NCBI RefSeq assembly: GCF_034377285.1
Contig: NZ_CP139715.1
Span: 3,270,001-3,334,000, forward strand
Length of the DNA: 64,000 nucleotides
Source of the DNA: Thalassobaculum sp. OXR-137
GTDB taxonomy: Bacteria > Pseudomonadota > Alphaproteobacteria > Thalassobaculales > Thalassobaculaceae
Direction of reading: 5' to 3'
The position numbers were made by a program, and so were the translations under genes. Positions 8,683-16,929 of the stretch are shown here, piece by piece. Below the pieces are notes generated by a model. That model was not told where the DNA came from and searched no databases. It worked only from the letters and a program-made list of their open reading frames with translations. Position 1 is the first letter of the stretch, and every line of letters starts with the position of its first letter.

Positions 8683-11555
8683 CACGGAACCTTCCGCGAC
8701 CACACGGCCCCGTCCGTCATCGTGCAGCCCGCCGGCAGGGTCAGCGCGAACCGGGCCGTCGGTGCTGCCAGGGCGACGGCCTGGGGCGGCCAGATATCGA
8801 GGGGCAGAAGGGCCAAACCGGTGCTCGGGCTGAAGGTGAAGGACGGGGTCCGGGCGCCGACCGTCCAGGTCAGGGCGGCGTCGCCCACGTCACCCATACA
8901 GGTGAGGCGCAGGCCGAGGAAGTCGACCGTGCCGGGCGTCTCCAGGGTGACCTCCACCGAGCCGCCCGTCAGGGACACGGTGGCGGGCAGGGGCGTGAGG
9001 TCCTCGGCGATGGTGTCGGCCGACGCGCCCCAGGCGGTCGGGAGGTGCTCGAGGGGCGTCCGGCCCCAGATTGCGTCCAGCCGGGCGATGCCCTCTTCCC
9101 GCGACAGGGGCGGAGAGGGCGCGCGGCCGGGTTCGATCAGGGCGGTGAGGGTGCCGTCGCTCCACACCGCATAGCGGCCGGCGGCCAGCTCGGCCATCAG
9201 GTACCGGTACAGCAGCGGCGTGCGCAGGGGCGGTGGAAACGGGTTGCCGGCGGGATAGGCGGCGTCCAGCAGCACCAGCGGCGGCGGGTCGGCGCGTAGC
9301 CTGGCGATGGAGCGGGTCTGCATACCCTGGGTCGCCATGGTCGCCACAGCACCGCTCTCCACCGGCACCGGGCGGCGCAGGTAGAAGTAGTTGGCGTTGC
9401 GGTCGGTCAGGTCGAGATAGGTCTCGTCCTCGGCCAGCACGCTTTCGACCAGGGCGTGGACCGGCTTCACCAGCACGACCAGGCTGGGCGACATAAGGCC
9501 GGTGCCGAGGGAAGGGAGGCCTTCGGCGGCGCCGTCGATCCAGCGGCGCCCGGCCTCCTCACGGTCGCGGGCCTGATGCAGATGGGCCAGCGCCAGAGGA
9601 TTGAGGGTCGCGCGGAAGCTCGGGCTCAGCAGGGCGATGGGCACCAGCGCCAGCCACAGGGCGGCCAGCAGATGCCGGGGCGACAGCATCGCCGCGACCA
9701 TCGGCAGCAGGATGGCGAGGGCGAACACCGTCTGCGCCCCGGTACGCGACGGCCCGCCCAGGTCGATGCGGCCCAGCGTATGGCCGACGGTGCCGAGCAG
9801 GTAGACCAGCACCGCGACGGCCATGAAGATCCAAGCGCCCCCCGGCGCGCGGCGGGTCGCGGCCAGGACCAGCACTGCGACCAGGCCGGCGGCGACCGGG
9901 ATCCACAGCGCCCGCAGCACTTCCCAGGCGACCGGGCCGAGCGGCATGTCATGGGTGAAGGACGCCGTCCAGGGCAGGCCGTGCACCGCCTCATAGAGGG
10001 CGCGGTTCTCCAGGATGAAGCGGATCTGCCCCCAGAGGATCGGTCCCGGCCCGTGCCCGGCCAGACCGAGCGCGACGACCAGGGCGACCAGGGCCAGGAC
10101 GACGGACACCGCGACCAGCAGGGCGCGGCGCTGCGCCTGCCAGGCGCGCCACAGCATCAGCACGATCACCGGCAGCAGGGCGACGGACGCGATGGAGCCT
10201 TGTCCTGGCGCGAGGCCGACCAGGGCGATGCAGACCGCCAGGGCGGCGCAGAGCCAGGCGACCGGATGGCGGGTCTGTGTTCGGGCGATGAACCAGGCGA
10301 GGGCGGAGGCGACCAGCAGCAGGATGGGCGTGCGGCCGCTGAACGGCAGCAGAACCAGGGCCAGCAGGGCCGCCGGACCGCCGAGCAGCCGTCCCAGCAC
10401 CAGGGCTGCCACCGTCAGCGCCGCGCCGCGCACCAGCACCTGACCCTGCGCCAGCCCGACCATGGTGCCGTCGCCGACCAGGGCCGCCACGCCGCCGACA
10501 GCCAAGTTGATCAGGCCGTGGGACGGGGCGCTGTCCACATAGGGGATCACGCCGTGGCGCCAATACTGGTCCCAGGGGATCAGCCATTCGCCGTGATGGT
10601 AGAGATCCAGCGGGTTGTCCATCGCATAGGCGATGGCGCCGCCGTCGCCCAGCTTGAGGGCGGTCACTGCACCCGCGACGGCCCAGGGCGACAGGCTCGG
10701 CCCTTTGTGTTTACGGCAGCCGAGCAGGATGCCAACCGCCGCGCCGACCGCGACCAGCGCCAGCAGGATCGGCAGCGCCGGCCCGGTCAGCCCGCCCTGG
10801 CGCAGAAGGGTGCCGCCCACCTCGGCCGGCGGCAGCAGCAGGCACAGGAACCCGGCGGCGAGTGGGAGCTGGGCGGTGCGAAGCAGTCGGGCGAGAAAGG
10901 CCGCCCGCGCGTTTTCCGGCAGGCAGAAACCGACCAGGCCGAATACCGTCAGCAGGGCGGAAAACCACGCCAGATGCCAGGCGCTCACCTCCGACAGCAC
11001 CGCGAAGGCGCCGAGGTCGAGCCGTCCGATCCCTGTCAGCACCGCGATGCCGGACACGACTCCCAGCACCGGCAACAGCAGCGCCGAGCCGGCGTCGCGC
11101 GCCCAGCCCTGGGGATGGTGCCGCCCGATGCCCGCAAGCAGCACCGTCAGCAGGACCAGCCCCGCGGACACGAACAGCCAGGCGGTGTCCGCCAGCACCT
11201 CGGCGGTGGGGGTGGGCGGGGCGATGACGCGGGTGGCGAGCCAGTAGACCGCCGGCATCAGCGCCGGCCACAGCACCCGGTGCAGTTCCGGCTGGACCCG
11301 TGCCCGCAGCATCTCCAGCCCGGCGATGGCAAGGCCCGAGACCAGCAGGAGGGTCCACAGGAACCGCGTCTCCAGGCCCTTGCCCAGGCCGAGAAAGCTC
11401 GACTCGCCGGCGACGAAGCTGGGGTGATGGGCGGGGGCGGCAGGACCGGCAAACGCGACCGCCGCGATGGCCGCCGTAGCGCCCAGAACCAGCCCAGCGA
11501 TCAGCGACCCGGAAAGGGCGCTGACCGAAGGCGTTCCGGCTTTGGCATCAGGCAT
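8682..11555 (-). CDS. Large polytopic membrane protein, GT-C-like
   Basis: 957-aa integral membrane protein. About the first 690 residues carry well over a dozen hydrophobic helices; the last 260 form a soluble, probably periplasmic domain predicted to be rich in beta strands. In the helical part, KLGDGGAIAYAMDNPLDLYH followed by GEWLIPWDQYWRHG recalls acidic loop motifs of GT-C glycosyltransferases, which use polyprenyl-phosphate sugars. I do not recognise a precise family. It is first in a three-gene overlapping operon with the flippase-like and GT9 proteins, which supports a role in building an envelope glycan or modifying a glycolipid. Confidence 0.65.
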   Translation of the reverse strand: MPDAKAGTPSVSALSGSLIAGLVLGATAAIAAVAFAGPAAPAHHPSFVAGESSFLGLGKGLETRFLWTLLLVSGLAIAGLEMLRARVQPELHRVLWPALMPAVYWLATRVIAPPTPTAEVLADTAWLFVSAGLVLLTVLLAGIGRHHPQGWARDAGSALLLPVLGVVSGIAVLTGIGRLDLGAFAVLSEVSAWHLAWFSALLTVFGLVGFCLPENARAAFLARLLRTAQLPLAAGFLCLLLPPAEVGGTLLRQGGLTGPALPILLALVAVGAAVGILLGCRKHKGPSLSPWAVAGAVTALKLGDGGAIAYAMDNPLDLYHHGEWLIPWDQYWRHGVIPYVDSAPSHGLINLAVGGVAALVGDGTMVGLAQGQVLVRGAALTVAALVLGRLLGGPAALLALVLLPFSGRTPILLLVASALAWFIARTQTRHPVAWLCAALAVCIALVGLAPGQGSIASVALLPVIVLMLWRAWQAQRRALLVAVSVVLALVALVVALGLAGHGPGPILWGQIRFILENRALYEAVHGLPWTASFTHDMPLGPVAWEVLRALWIPVAAGLVAVLVLAATRRAPGGAWIFMAVAVLVYLLGTVGHTLGRIDLGGPSRTGAQTVFALAILLPMVAAMLSPRHLLAALWLALVPIALLSPSFRATLNPLALAHLHQARDREEAGRRWIDGAAEGLPSLGTGLMSPSLVVLVKPVHALVESVLAEDETYLDLTDRNANYFYLRRPVPVESGAVATMATQGMQTRSIARLRADPPPLVLLDAAYPAGNPFPPPLRTPLLYRYLMAELAAGRYAVWSDGTLTALIEPGRAPSPPLSREEGIARLDAIWGRTPLEHLPTAWGASADTIAEDLTPLPATVSLTGGSVEVTLETPGTVDFLGLRLTCMGDVGDAALTWTVGARTPSFTFSPSTGLALLPLDIWPPQAVALAAPTARFALTLPAGCTMTDGAVWSRKVP

Positions 11556-11673
11556 CGTGCAGGGTCTTCGTCGGTCCCGGGCGGCGCTTGATACCGTATA
11601 GGCTTCAGGGATTTCCAGGGGATACTGATTTCCCGCCGGATCCGGGCCGACGAAGGCCCCACCCGATGGCGGG

Positions 11674-12429
11674 TCAGATCGACTGGCCGCCGGAGACCTC
11701 GATCCGCTGGGCGTTGACCCACCGGTTCTCCTCCGACAACAGGCTGGCGATCATCCGGCCGATATCGTCCGGCACGCCGACCCGGCCCAGCGCCGTCATG
11801 CCGGCGAAGGTCTCGTTCAGGTCCGGGGTGTCGCGCACCGCGCCGCCCAGGAAGTCGGTCTCGATGGCGCCCGGAGCGACCGTGTTCACCGCGATGCCGC
11901 GGCTGCCGAGCTCCTTCGCCAGGTAGAGCGACAGGATCTCTACCGCGCCCTTGGCGGCCGAATAGGCGGCGAAGCCGGGGAAGGCGACCCGGGTCAGACC
12001 GGAGGACAGGTTCACGATCCGCCCGCCATCGGCGATCAGCGGCAGCAGCGCCTGGGTCAGGAAGAACACGCCCTTGAAATGGACGTTCACCAGAGCGTCG
12101 AACTGCGCCTCGGTGGTCTCGGCGATGGGGGCCATGTCGCCATGGCCGGCATTGTTCACCAGATTGTCGACGCTCTCGCGCTGCCAGGTCTCGGCGAGGG
12201 CAGTGCGGAGCCGGTCGGTGAAACTGGGGAACCCGGCGATGGTGCCGGTGTCGAGCTGCAGGGCGACCGCCTTGCGGCCCATCCGCTCAATCTCGGCGAC
12301 CACGGTGGCGGCCTCGTCGGCGTTGCTGCGGTAGGTGAGCACGACGTCGCCACCGGCCCGGGCGATGCTGAGGGCGGTGTTGCGGCCGAGGCCGCGGCTG
12401 GCGCCGGTGACGAGGGTGATCTTGGTCAT
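11674..12429 (-). CDS. SDR-family oxidoreductase under AraC control
   Basis: Classical short-chain dehydrogenase, 251 aa. ITLVTGASRGLGRNTA (residues 3-18) is the cofactor loop, NNAGHGD the structural motif, NLSSG the Ser, and YSAAK the catalytic Tyr/Lys. TYRSNADEA after beta-2 has Arg-Ser rather than an acidic residue, favouring NADPH. ATG 12429 gives the normal family length; the frame is open further upstream without family similarity. It is divergent from an AraC regulator with 158 bp between, a common arrangement in which the regulator controls the reductase. Confidence 0.88.
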   Translation of the reverse strand: MTKITLVTGASRGLGRNTALSIARAGGDVVLTYRSNADEAATVVAEIERMGRKAVALQLDTGTIAGFPSFTDRLRTALAETWQRESVDNLVNNAGHGDMAPIAETTEAQFDALVNVHFKGVFFLTQALLPLIADGGRIVNLSSGLTRVAFPGFAAYSAAKGAVEILSLYLAKELGSRGIAVNTVAPGAIETDFLGGAVRDTPDLNETFAGMTALGRVGVPDDIGRMIASLLSEENRWVNAQRIEVSGGQSI

Positions 12430-12587
12430 GGCGGGATCCTTCGGGTCAGGGGAGGCCACGGGAACGCCCCGTCGGCTGTCCCTGATGTCGCAAAGGTCGG
12501 CCCGCCTTTGTTGCCTGGGCCTCGGGGATTCTTGCCCGATCCTCCAAACCGGTTGGGCGGGCCGTCGCGCGGGACTACAGTGGCGGC

Positions 12588-13475
12588 ATGACGGAGACAC
12601 TCCTCGAACTGGTCCGCCGGTTCTCGCAGAGCCACGCGGATAGTAGCGGCACGGCCCGCACGCCGATCGCCGGGATCACGGCGATCCGGGCGACGGCTCC
12701 CAGCGCGCTGGACTATGCGATCTCCCGGCCGCTGGTTTGCCTGGTTCTCCAGGGGGCCAAGCGGGTCGCCACCGGGTCGCAGAGTGTGGACTTCGCGGCG
12801 GGGGACTCCCTGCTGATCACCGCCGACGTGCCGACGGTCAGCCAGATCACCCGGGCGACGGTGGTCGCACCCTACCAGTCGCTGGTGATCGATTTGGACG
12901 CCGACCTGATCGCCGACCTGGCGCTGGAGATGGAGGCGGTGCCGGCGGCCGACGGCGGGCCGGTGCGGGTGGAGCCGACCGACGGCGAGGTGGCCGATGC
13001 GGCCCTGCGGCTGATGCGGCTGCTCGACCGTCCGGCGGCCCTGCCGGTCCTGCAGGCTCAGCTGAGGCGGGAGCTGCATTACTGGCTGCTGGCCGGACGC
13101 CACGGCCCGGCGATCCGGCGGCTCGGCCTGCCCGACAGCCACGCCCAGCGCATCGCCAGGGCGGTGGCGGTCCTGCGCGCCGACTTCGCCCGGACGGTGC
13201 CGGCCGACCGTCTGGCGGCCGCCGCCGGAATGAGCCCGGCCGCCTTCTACCAGCACTTCCGCGCGGTCACCTCGCTGACGCCGCTGCAGTTCCAGAAGCA
13301 GCTCCGGCTGATCGAGGCCCGGCGGAAGCTGCTGGCCGAGGGGGCGTCGCCCGCAACGGCGGCCTTCGCCGTGGGCTACGAGAGCGTGTCCCAGTTCACC
13401 CGGGAATACGGACGGATGTTCGGCCGCCCGCCGGCCCGCGACCGGCGAGAGACCCGCATCGAGGCAGCCGAGTAG
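12588..13475 (+). CDS. AraC-family transcriptional regulator (AraC_N type)
   Basis: Regulator of 295 aa. The N-terminal half matches the AraC_N/cupin-like sensory domain (RPLVCLVLQGAKRVATG and LITADVPTVSQITRA are typical). The C-terminal half is a double helix-turn-helix: RLAAAAGMSPAAFYQHFRAV, then AAFAVGYESVSQFTREYGRM. Proteins of this type often control a divergent SDR or aldehyde reductase, as YqhC does for yqhD, and the divergent SDR here fits. No ligand can be named. Its stop lies only 3 bp from the convergent tauC stop. Confidence 0.88.
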   Translation: MTETLLELVRRFSQSHADSSGTARTPIAGITAIRATAPSALDYAISRPLVCLVLQGAKRVATGSQSVDFAAGDSLLITADVPTVSQITRATVVAPYQSLVIDLDADLIADLALEMEAVPAADGGPVRVEPTDGEVADAALRLMRLLDRPAALPVLQAQLRRELHYWLLAGRHGPAIRRLGLPDSHAQRIARAVAVLRADFARTVPADRLAAAAGMSPAAFYQHFRAVTSLTPLQFQKQLRLIEARRKLLAEGASPATAAFAVGYESVSQFTREYGRMFGRPPARDRRETRIEAAE

Positions 13476-13478
13476 CGC

Positions 13479-14744
13479 TCAGCTCCGGCCCTTCCAGGGC
13501 ACCAGCCAGCTCTCCAGCCTGCGCATCAGCACGTCGATGCCGAAGCCGATGACGCCGATCAGGATGATGCCCATGATCACGATATCGGTGAGCTGGAACT
13601 TGGAGGCCGCCACGATCATCTTGCCGGCCCCCTTCTCGGCGGCGACCAGTTCGGCGGCGACCACCGTGCCCCAGCACACGCCCATGGCGACCCGCGCGCC
13701 GGTGAAGATCTCCGGCAGGGAGTTCGGCACGATCACGTGCCACAGGATCTGCGTTTTGGACGCGCCGAGCGAATAGGCGGCGTGCACCTTGGATATGTTC
13801 ACCCCCGACACCCCGGCCCGCGCGGCGATGGTCATGATCCACAGGGCGGCGAGGAACAGCAGGATGACCTTGCCGGTCTCGCCGATGCCGAACCAGATGA
13901 TCACCAGCGGGATCAGGGCCAGCGGCGGCACCGGGCGCATGAACTCGACGATCGGGTCGAACCAGCCGCGGAACCAGCCGGACAGGCCCATGGCGTAGCC
14001 CAGCGGAATGCCGAGGATGCAGCCCGCCAGGAAACCCGCCAGCACCCGGATCAGCGACCAGCCCAGATGCTCGCCCAGGGTGATGCCCTGATAGCCCTCG
14101 CTCCAGATCTCCACGAAGCGGTGCCAGACCGCTTCCGGCGAGGGCAGCCAGATCGGCTCCATCTGCATCCCGGCCGTCGGGGTGAAGTTCAGCGAGCCCT
14201 TCGGCGTCATGGTAATCGCGCCATCGGCCACGGCGACCGTCCTGGTGTCGTCGATCGGCTGGCCGTCCACGGCGACGATCCGATAGCCGTCCTCCTTGCC
14301 GCCCTCGTCGTTGCGGTCCGGGCGGATCAGGCCGCTGCGCCAGGCGCCGACCTTGTCCACGTCGTTCCTGGCGAAGCCGGCGCCGGGCTCGATCTCCGGC
14401 AGGGCGACGTCCTCGCCGATCTTGTGGACCACCACTGTGACGGTCGCTTCGTCGGTCTCGCCGGCGGCGTTCTTGGCGGTATAGGTGAACTGGGTGGTGC
14501 CGATGAACGGCCCCGGCACATGGATCGGAACCAGACTGGAGCCGGTGAAGGCACCCCAGATCGCGAAGATCGCCAGAATGGACACGATGGAGGCGACCCG
14601 GTGCGGCTTGACCGCGGTCTCGTCGCCGAAGGTGACGGTCTTCAGGCTGGTGAAATCGTGGCGGGCGGCCATCAGGCGGCCGACGAAGCGCACGATCAGC
14701 ATGGACGCGACGAAGACGGCGATATAGGCGAACAGGATGATCAT
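13479..14744 (-). CDS. tauC: Taurine ABC transporter permease TauC with long N-terminal periplasmic extension
   Basis: Inner-membrane permease for taurine uptake, 421 aa against about 275 for usual TauC. The standard BPD_transp_1 core starts near residue 200 (PSPEAVWHRFVEIW), with the EAA-like loop AAYSLGASKTQILWHVIVP facing the ATPase. The first 200 residues are extra: a helix at 2-24, a second at about 50-68, then a likely periplasmic segment with an Ig/cadherin-like strand pattern (FTYTAKNAAGETDEATVTVV, about 86-105) and a DGYRIVAVDGQPI repeat-like stretch. ATG overlaps the tauB stop (ATGA). With tauA and tauB it forms the uptake operon. Confidence 0.85.
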   Translation of the reverse strand: MIILFAYIAVFVASMLIVRFVGRLMAARHDFTSLKTVTFGDETAVKPHRVASIVSILAIFAIWGAFTGSSLVPIHVPGPFIGTTQFTYTAKNAAGETDEATVTVVVHKIGEDVALPEIEPGAGFARNDVDKVGAWRSGLIRPDRNDEGGKEDGYRIVAVDGQPIDDTRTVAVADGAITMTPKGSLNFTPTAGMQMEPIWLPSPEAVWHRFVEIWSEGYQGITLGEHLGWSLIRVLAGFLAGCILGIPLGYAMGLSGWFRGWFDPIVEFMRPVPPLALIPLVIIWFGIGETGKVILLFLAALWIMTIAARAGVSGVNISKVHAAYSLGASKTQILWHVIVPNSLPEIFTGARVAMGVCWGTVVAAELVAAEKGAGKMIVAASKFQLTDIVIMGIILIGVIGFGIDVLMRRLESWLVPWKGRS

Positions 14745-15544
14745 GCCGCGGTCTCCGAGCGGCCCATGATCTCCTCTTCCATCTCCCAGATCATCGACAG
14801 GATCTCCTCCCGCCGCTCGCCGAATTCCGGCTGCTTCTTCACCGCGCGCAGGTCGGCGTTCACCGCACTGTCGGCGAAGGGGAGGGTGTATTCGCGGTGG
14901 ATCCGGCCCGGCCGCGGCGCCATGACCAGCAGGCGCTCGCCCAGCAGCAGGGCCTCCTCCACCGAGTGGGTGATCAGGATGACGGTCTTGCCGGTCTCCT
15001 TCCACAGCTTGAGCACCAGACCCTGCATCTTCTCGCGGGTCAGGGCGTCGAGCGCGCCCAGCGGCTCGTCCATGAGGATGATCTCGGGATCGTTGGCGAG
15101 GCAGCGGGCCAGGGCCACGCGCTGCTGCATGCCGCCGGAGAGTTCGTAGACCGCCTTCTCCTTGAAGTCCTGCAGACCCACGGTCTCCAGCAGATGGTCG
15201 GTGATGGCGTCCCGCTCGGCCTTCGGCATGCCCTTCATGCGCGGGCCGAAATCGACGTTCTGGCGCACGTTCATCCACTCGAACAGCGCGCCCTTCTGGA
15301 ACACCATGCCGCGCTCCGGGGCGGGACCGGTGACCGTTTCGCCGTTCAGCGCGACCCGTCCTTCGGTCGGCGCCAGGAAACCGGCGACGATGTTCAGCAG
15401 GGTGGTCTTGCCGCAGCCCGACGGGCCCAGAACCGACAGCAATTCGCCGTCGTTGAGGGAGAGCGAGACGTCCTTGAGCGCCTGGACCGCCGTGCCGTTC
15501 GGCAGGTCGAAGCGCATGGACAGGTTTTCGATGGTCAGCGTCAC
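14741..15544 (-). CDS. tauB: Taurine ABC transporter ATP-binding protein TauB
   Basis: Cytoplasmic ATPase of the nitrate/sulfonate/taurine (NitT/TauT) family, 267 aa. Walker A GPSGCGKTTLLN is near residues 41-52, the Q-loop follows, signature LSGGMQQRVALARCLA, Walker B IILMDEPLGALD, and the H-switch in ILITHSVEEAL. The ending GRSETAA overlaps the start of tauC by four bases, coupling their translation. It lies downstream of tauA with an intervening hairpin. Confidence 0.93.
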   Translation of the reverse strand: MTLTIENLSMRFDLPNGTAVQALKDVSLSLNDGELLSVLGPSGCGKTTLLNIVAGFLAPTEGRVALNGETVTGPAPERGMVFQKGALFEWMNVRQNVDFGPRMKGMPKAERDAITDHLLETVGLQDFKEKAVYELSGGMQQRVALARCLANDPEIILMDEPLGALDALTREKMQGLVLKLWKETGKTVILITHSVEEALLLGERLLVMAPRPGRIHREYTLPFADSAVNADLRAVKKQPEFGERREEILSMIWEMEEEIMGRSETAA

Positions 15545-15576
15545 CGCAGCGCCCCCTGGTCGCCGAAATGCGGGAA

Positions 15577-15604
15577 GGGTCGGGCGACCGTCGCCGCCCG
15601 ACCC
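15577..15604 (-). other. Intercistronic hairpin between tauA and tauB
   Basis: A perfect 10-bp inverted repeat (GGGTCGGGCG / CGCCCGACCC) with an 8-nt loop begins 17 nt after the tauA stop. There is no T-run after it on the minus strand, so it is unlikely to be a full terminator. Such hairpins often protect binding-protein mRNA and raise its level over the permease genes (inference). Confidence 0.6.
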
Positions 15605-15620
15605 GGATGGGAGAGAGGAC

Positions 15621-16622
15621 CTACATGGCGCTGGCGGCCTTCAGCGGGCCGGTATCCACGGCACCTTCATAGGTGTCGCGGGTGGACGGGATGCTGCCGG
15701 CGTCCAGGAATACCTTGGCCACGCCCTTCATGAACTCCTGGGCGCCGCCGCCGAGCCACTTGGCGCCGAGTTGCTCGTCCACCGACGGGAAGACGAAGGT
15801 CGCCATGGTGCTCTCGGTGGCTTCCTCGGACATACCGGCATCCTTGGCGATGACCGGGAGCATCTCGGCCTTGTGCTCGCCGGACTTCCACATGGCGTTC
15901 ATGTCGGCGGTGACCTTCAGGAACTTGGCCACCAGCTCGCTCTGCTCGGCGACGAACGAGGCCGGGGCGGAGGTGACGTCGAACACCAGGATGCCGAGCT
16001 CCTCCTTCTCCGCGCCGGTCAGCAGCACGTTGCCGTGCTCCTTCATGCGGCGCAGCGCACCGCCCCAGCCGCAGACCATGTCCAGGCTGCCCTGGGCGAA
16101 GGCGGCGGCCCCGTCGGCCGGCGCCATGTCGACGATCTCCATGGTGCCGATATCGACGCCGAAATGGGACATCTGCTTCAGGAAGCCGTAATGGGCGGCG
16201 GTGCCGATCGGCACGCCGACCTTCTTGCCTTCCAGTTCCTTGGCACTGGTCTTGTCGATCTCCAGCTTCTCGGCGACGACGCAGTTGTCGTTCTCCGAGT
16301 AGCTGACGGCGACGTCGACGATCTTCAGATCCTGGCCAGCCGAGGTGGCGACCACGAAGGGCGGCACGCCCTGGCTGACCGAAAGCTGGACGTCGCCCGA
16401 CGCCATGGCGGCCGACATGGCGGTGCCGGCGTCGAAGGACACCCAGTTGACCTTCACGCCCAGGGCCTCGTCATACTTGCCGGTGGCCTTGCCGTATTCG
16501 AACGGCATCGGCCATTCCAGGAAGTAGCCGACCGTGATCTCCTCCAGCGCCGAGGCGGACTGCGCGGACGATAGAAGGGCGAAAGCGGCGAGCGCCGCGC
16601 GTGCTGTGACTTTGAGCGACAT
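15621..16622 (-). CDS. tauA: Taurine-binding periplasmic protein TauA
   Basis: Substrate-binding protein of the taurine ABC transporter, 333 aa. Signal peptide MSLKVTARAALAAFALLSSAQSA, cut before LEEITVGYF. The motif GYFLEWPMPFEYGKATG, the SQGVPPFVVATSAG segment and MVCGWGGALRRM fit TauA of alphaproteobacteria. ATG 16622 is used; upstream in-frame sequence lacks a signal peptide. It is divergent from tpa, so uptake and the first catabolic step share one regulatory region. Confidence 0.9.
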   Translation of the reverse strand: MSLKVTARAALAAFALLSSAQSASALEEITVGYFLEWPMPFEYGKATGKYDEALGVKVNWVSFDAGTAMSAAMASGDVQLSVSQGVPPFVVATSAGQDLKIVDVAVSYSENDNCVVAEKLEIDKTSAKELEGKKVGVPIGTAAHYGFLKQMSHFGVDIGTMEIVDMAPADGAAAFAQGSLDMVCGWGGALRRMKEHGNVLLTGAEKEELGILVFDVTSAPASFVAEQSELVAKFLKVTADMNAMWKSGEHKAEMLPVIAKDAGMSEEATESTMATFVFPSVDEQLGAKWLGGGAQEFMKGVAKVFLDAGSIPSTRDTYEGAVDTGPLKAASAM

Positions 16623-16807
16623 GATTTTCTCTTTCTTGTTGCACCGACGGTGCCCGCTCGCCCATCGCCGACCCTGACGGAGCGTAGACAGCGGGCCCCG
16701 TGGCGGCCCCTGTTCCCGGCGGCGGACCCGTTGCCGACACCGTGTGTGCTGCAATGCAAAATAACGCTACGGTGGTCAGGTCTCGCGAGGCAAGGGGGTG
16801 CAGCGCT

Positions 16808-16843
16808 CTGGACTTATCTGTAATATCTTCCTGGCCCTATAAT
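16808..16843 (+). promoter_or_regulatory. Putative paired TauR boxes and -10 element of the tpa promoter
   Basis: In the 307-bp divergent tauA/tpa region, CTGGACTTAT (16808-16817) is followed 23 bp later by CTGGCCCTAT (16831-16840), direct repeats on about the same face of the helix. As I recall, MocR-type TauR of Rhodobacter binds direct repeats like CTGGACYTAA upstream of tpa; the first copy matches this closely and the second less well. TATAAT at 16838-16843 overlaps the second copy and is a good -10 for tpa. The rest of the region (16623-16800) shows no gene. Confidence 0.6.
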
Positions 16844-16929
16844 TTGGCGAAGGACTGTGCAAATTATGATTTGGGCGAACTGAATTGATTACTTTTTGAG
16901 CAGTCGCCATTTCCGGAGGGCAAAACGCC

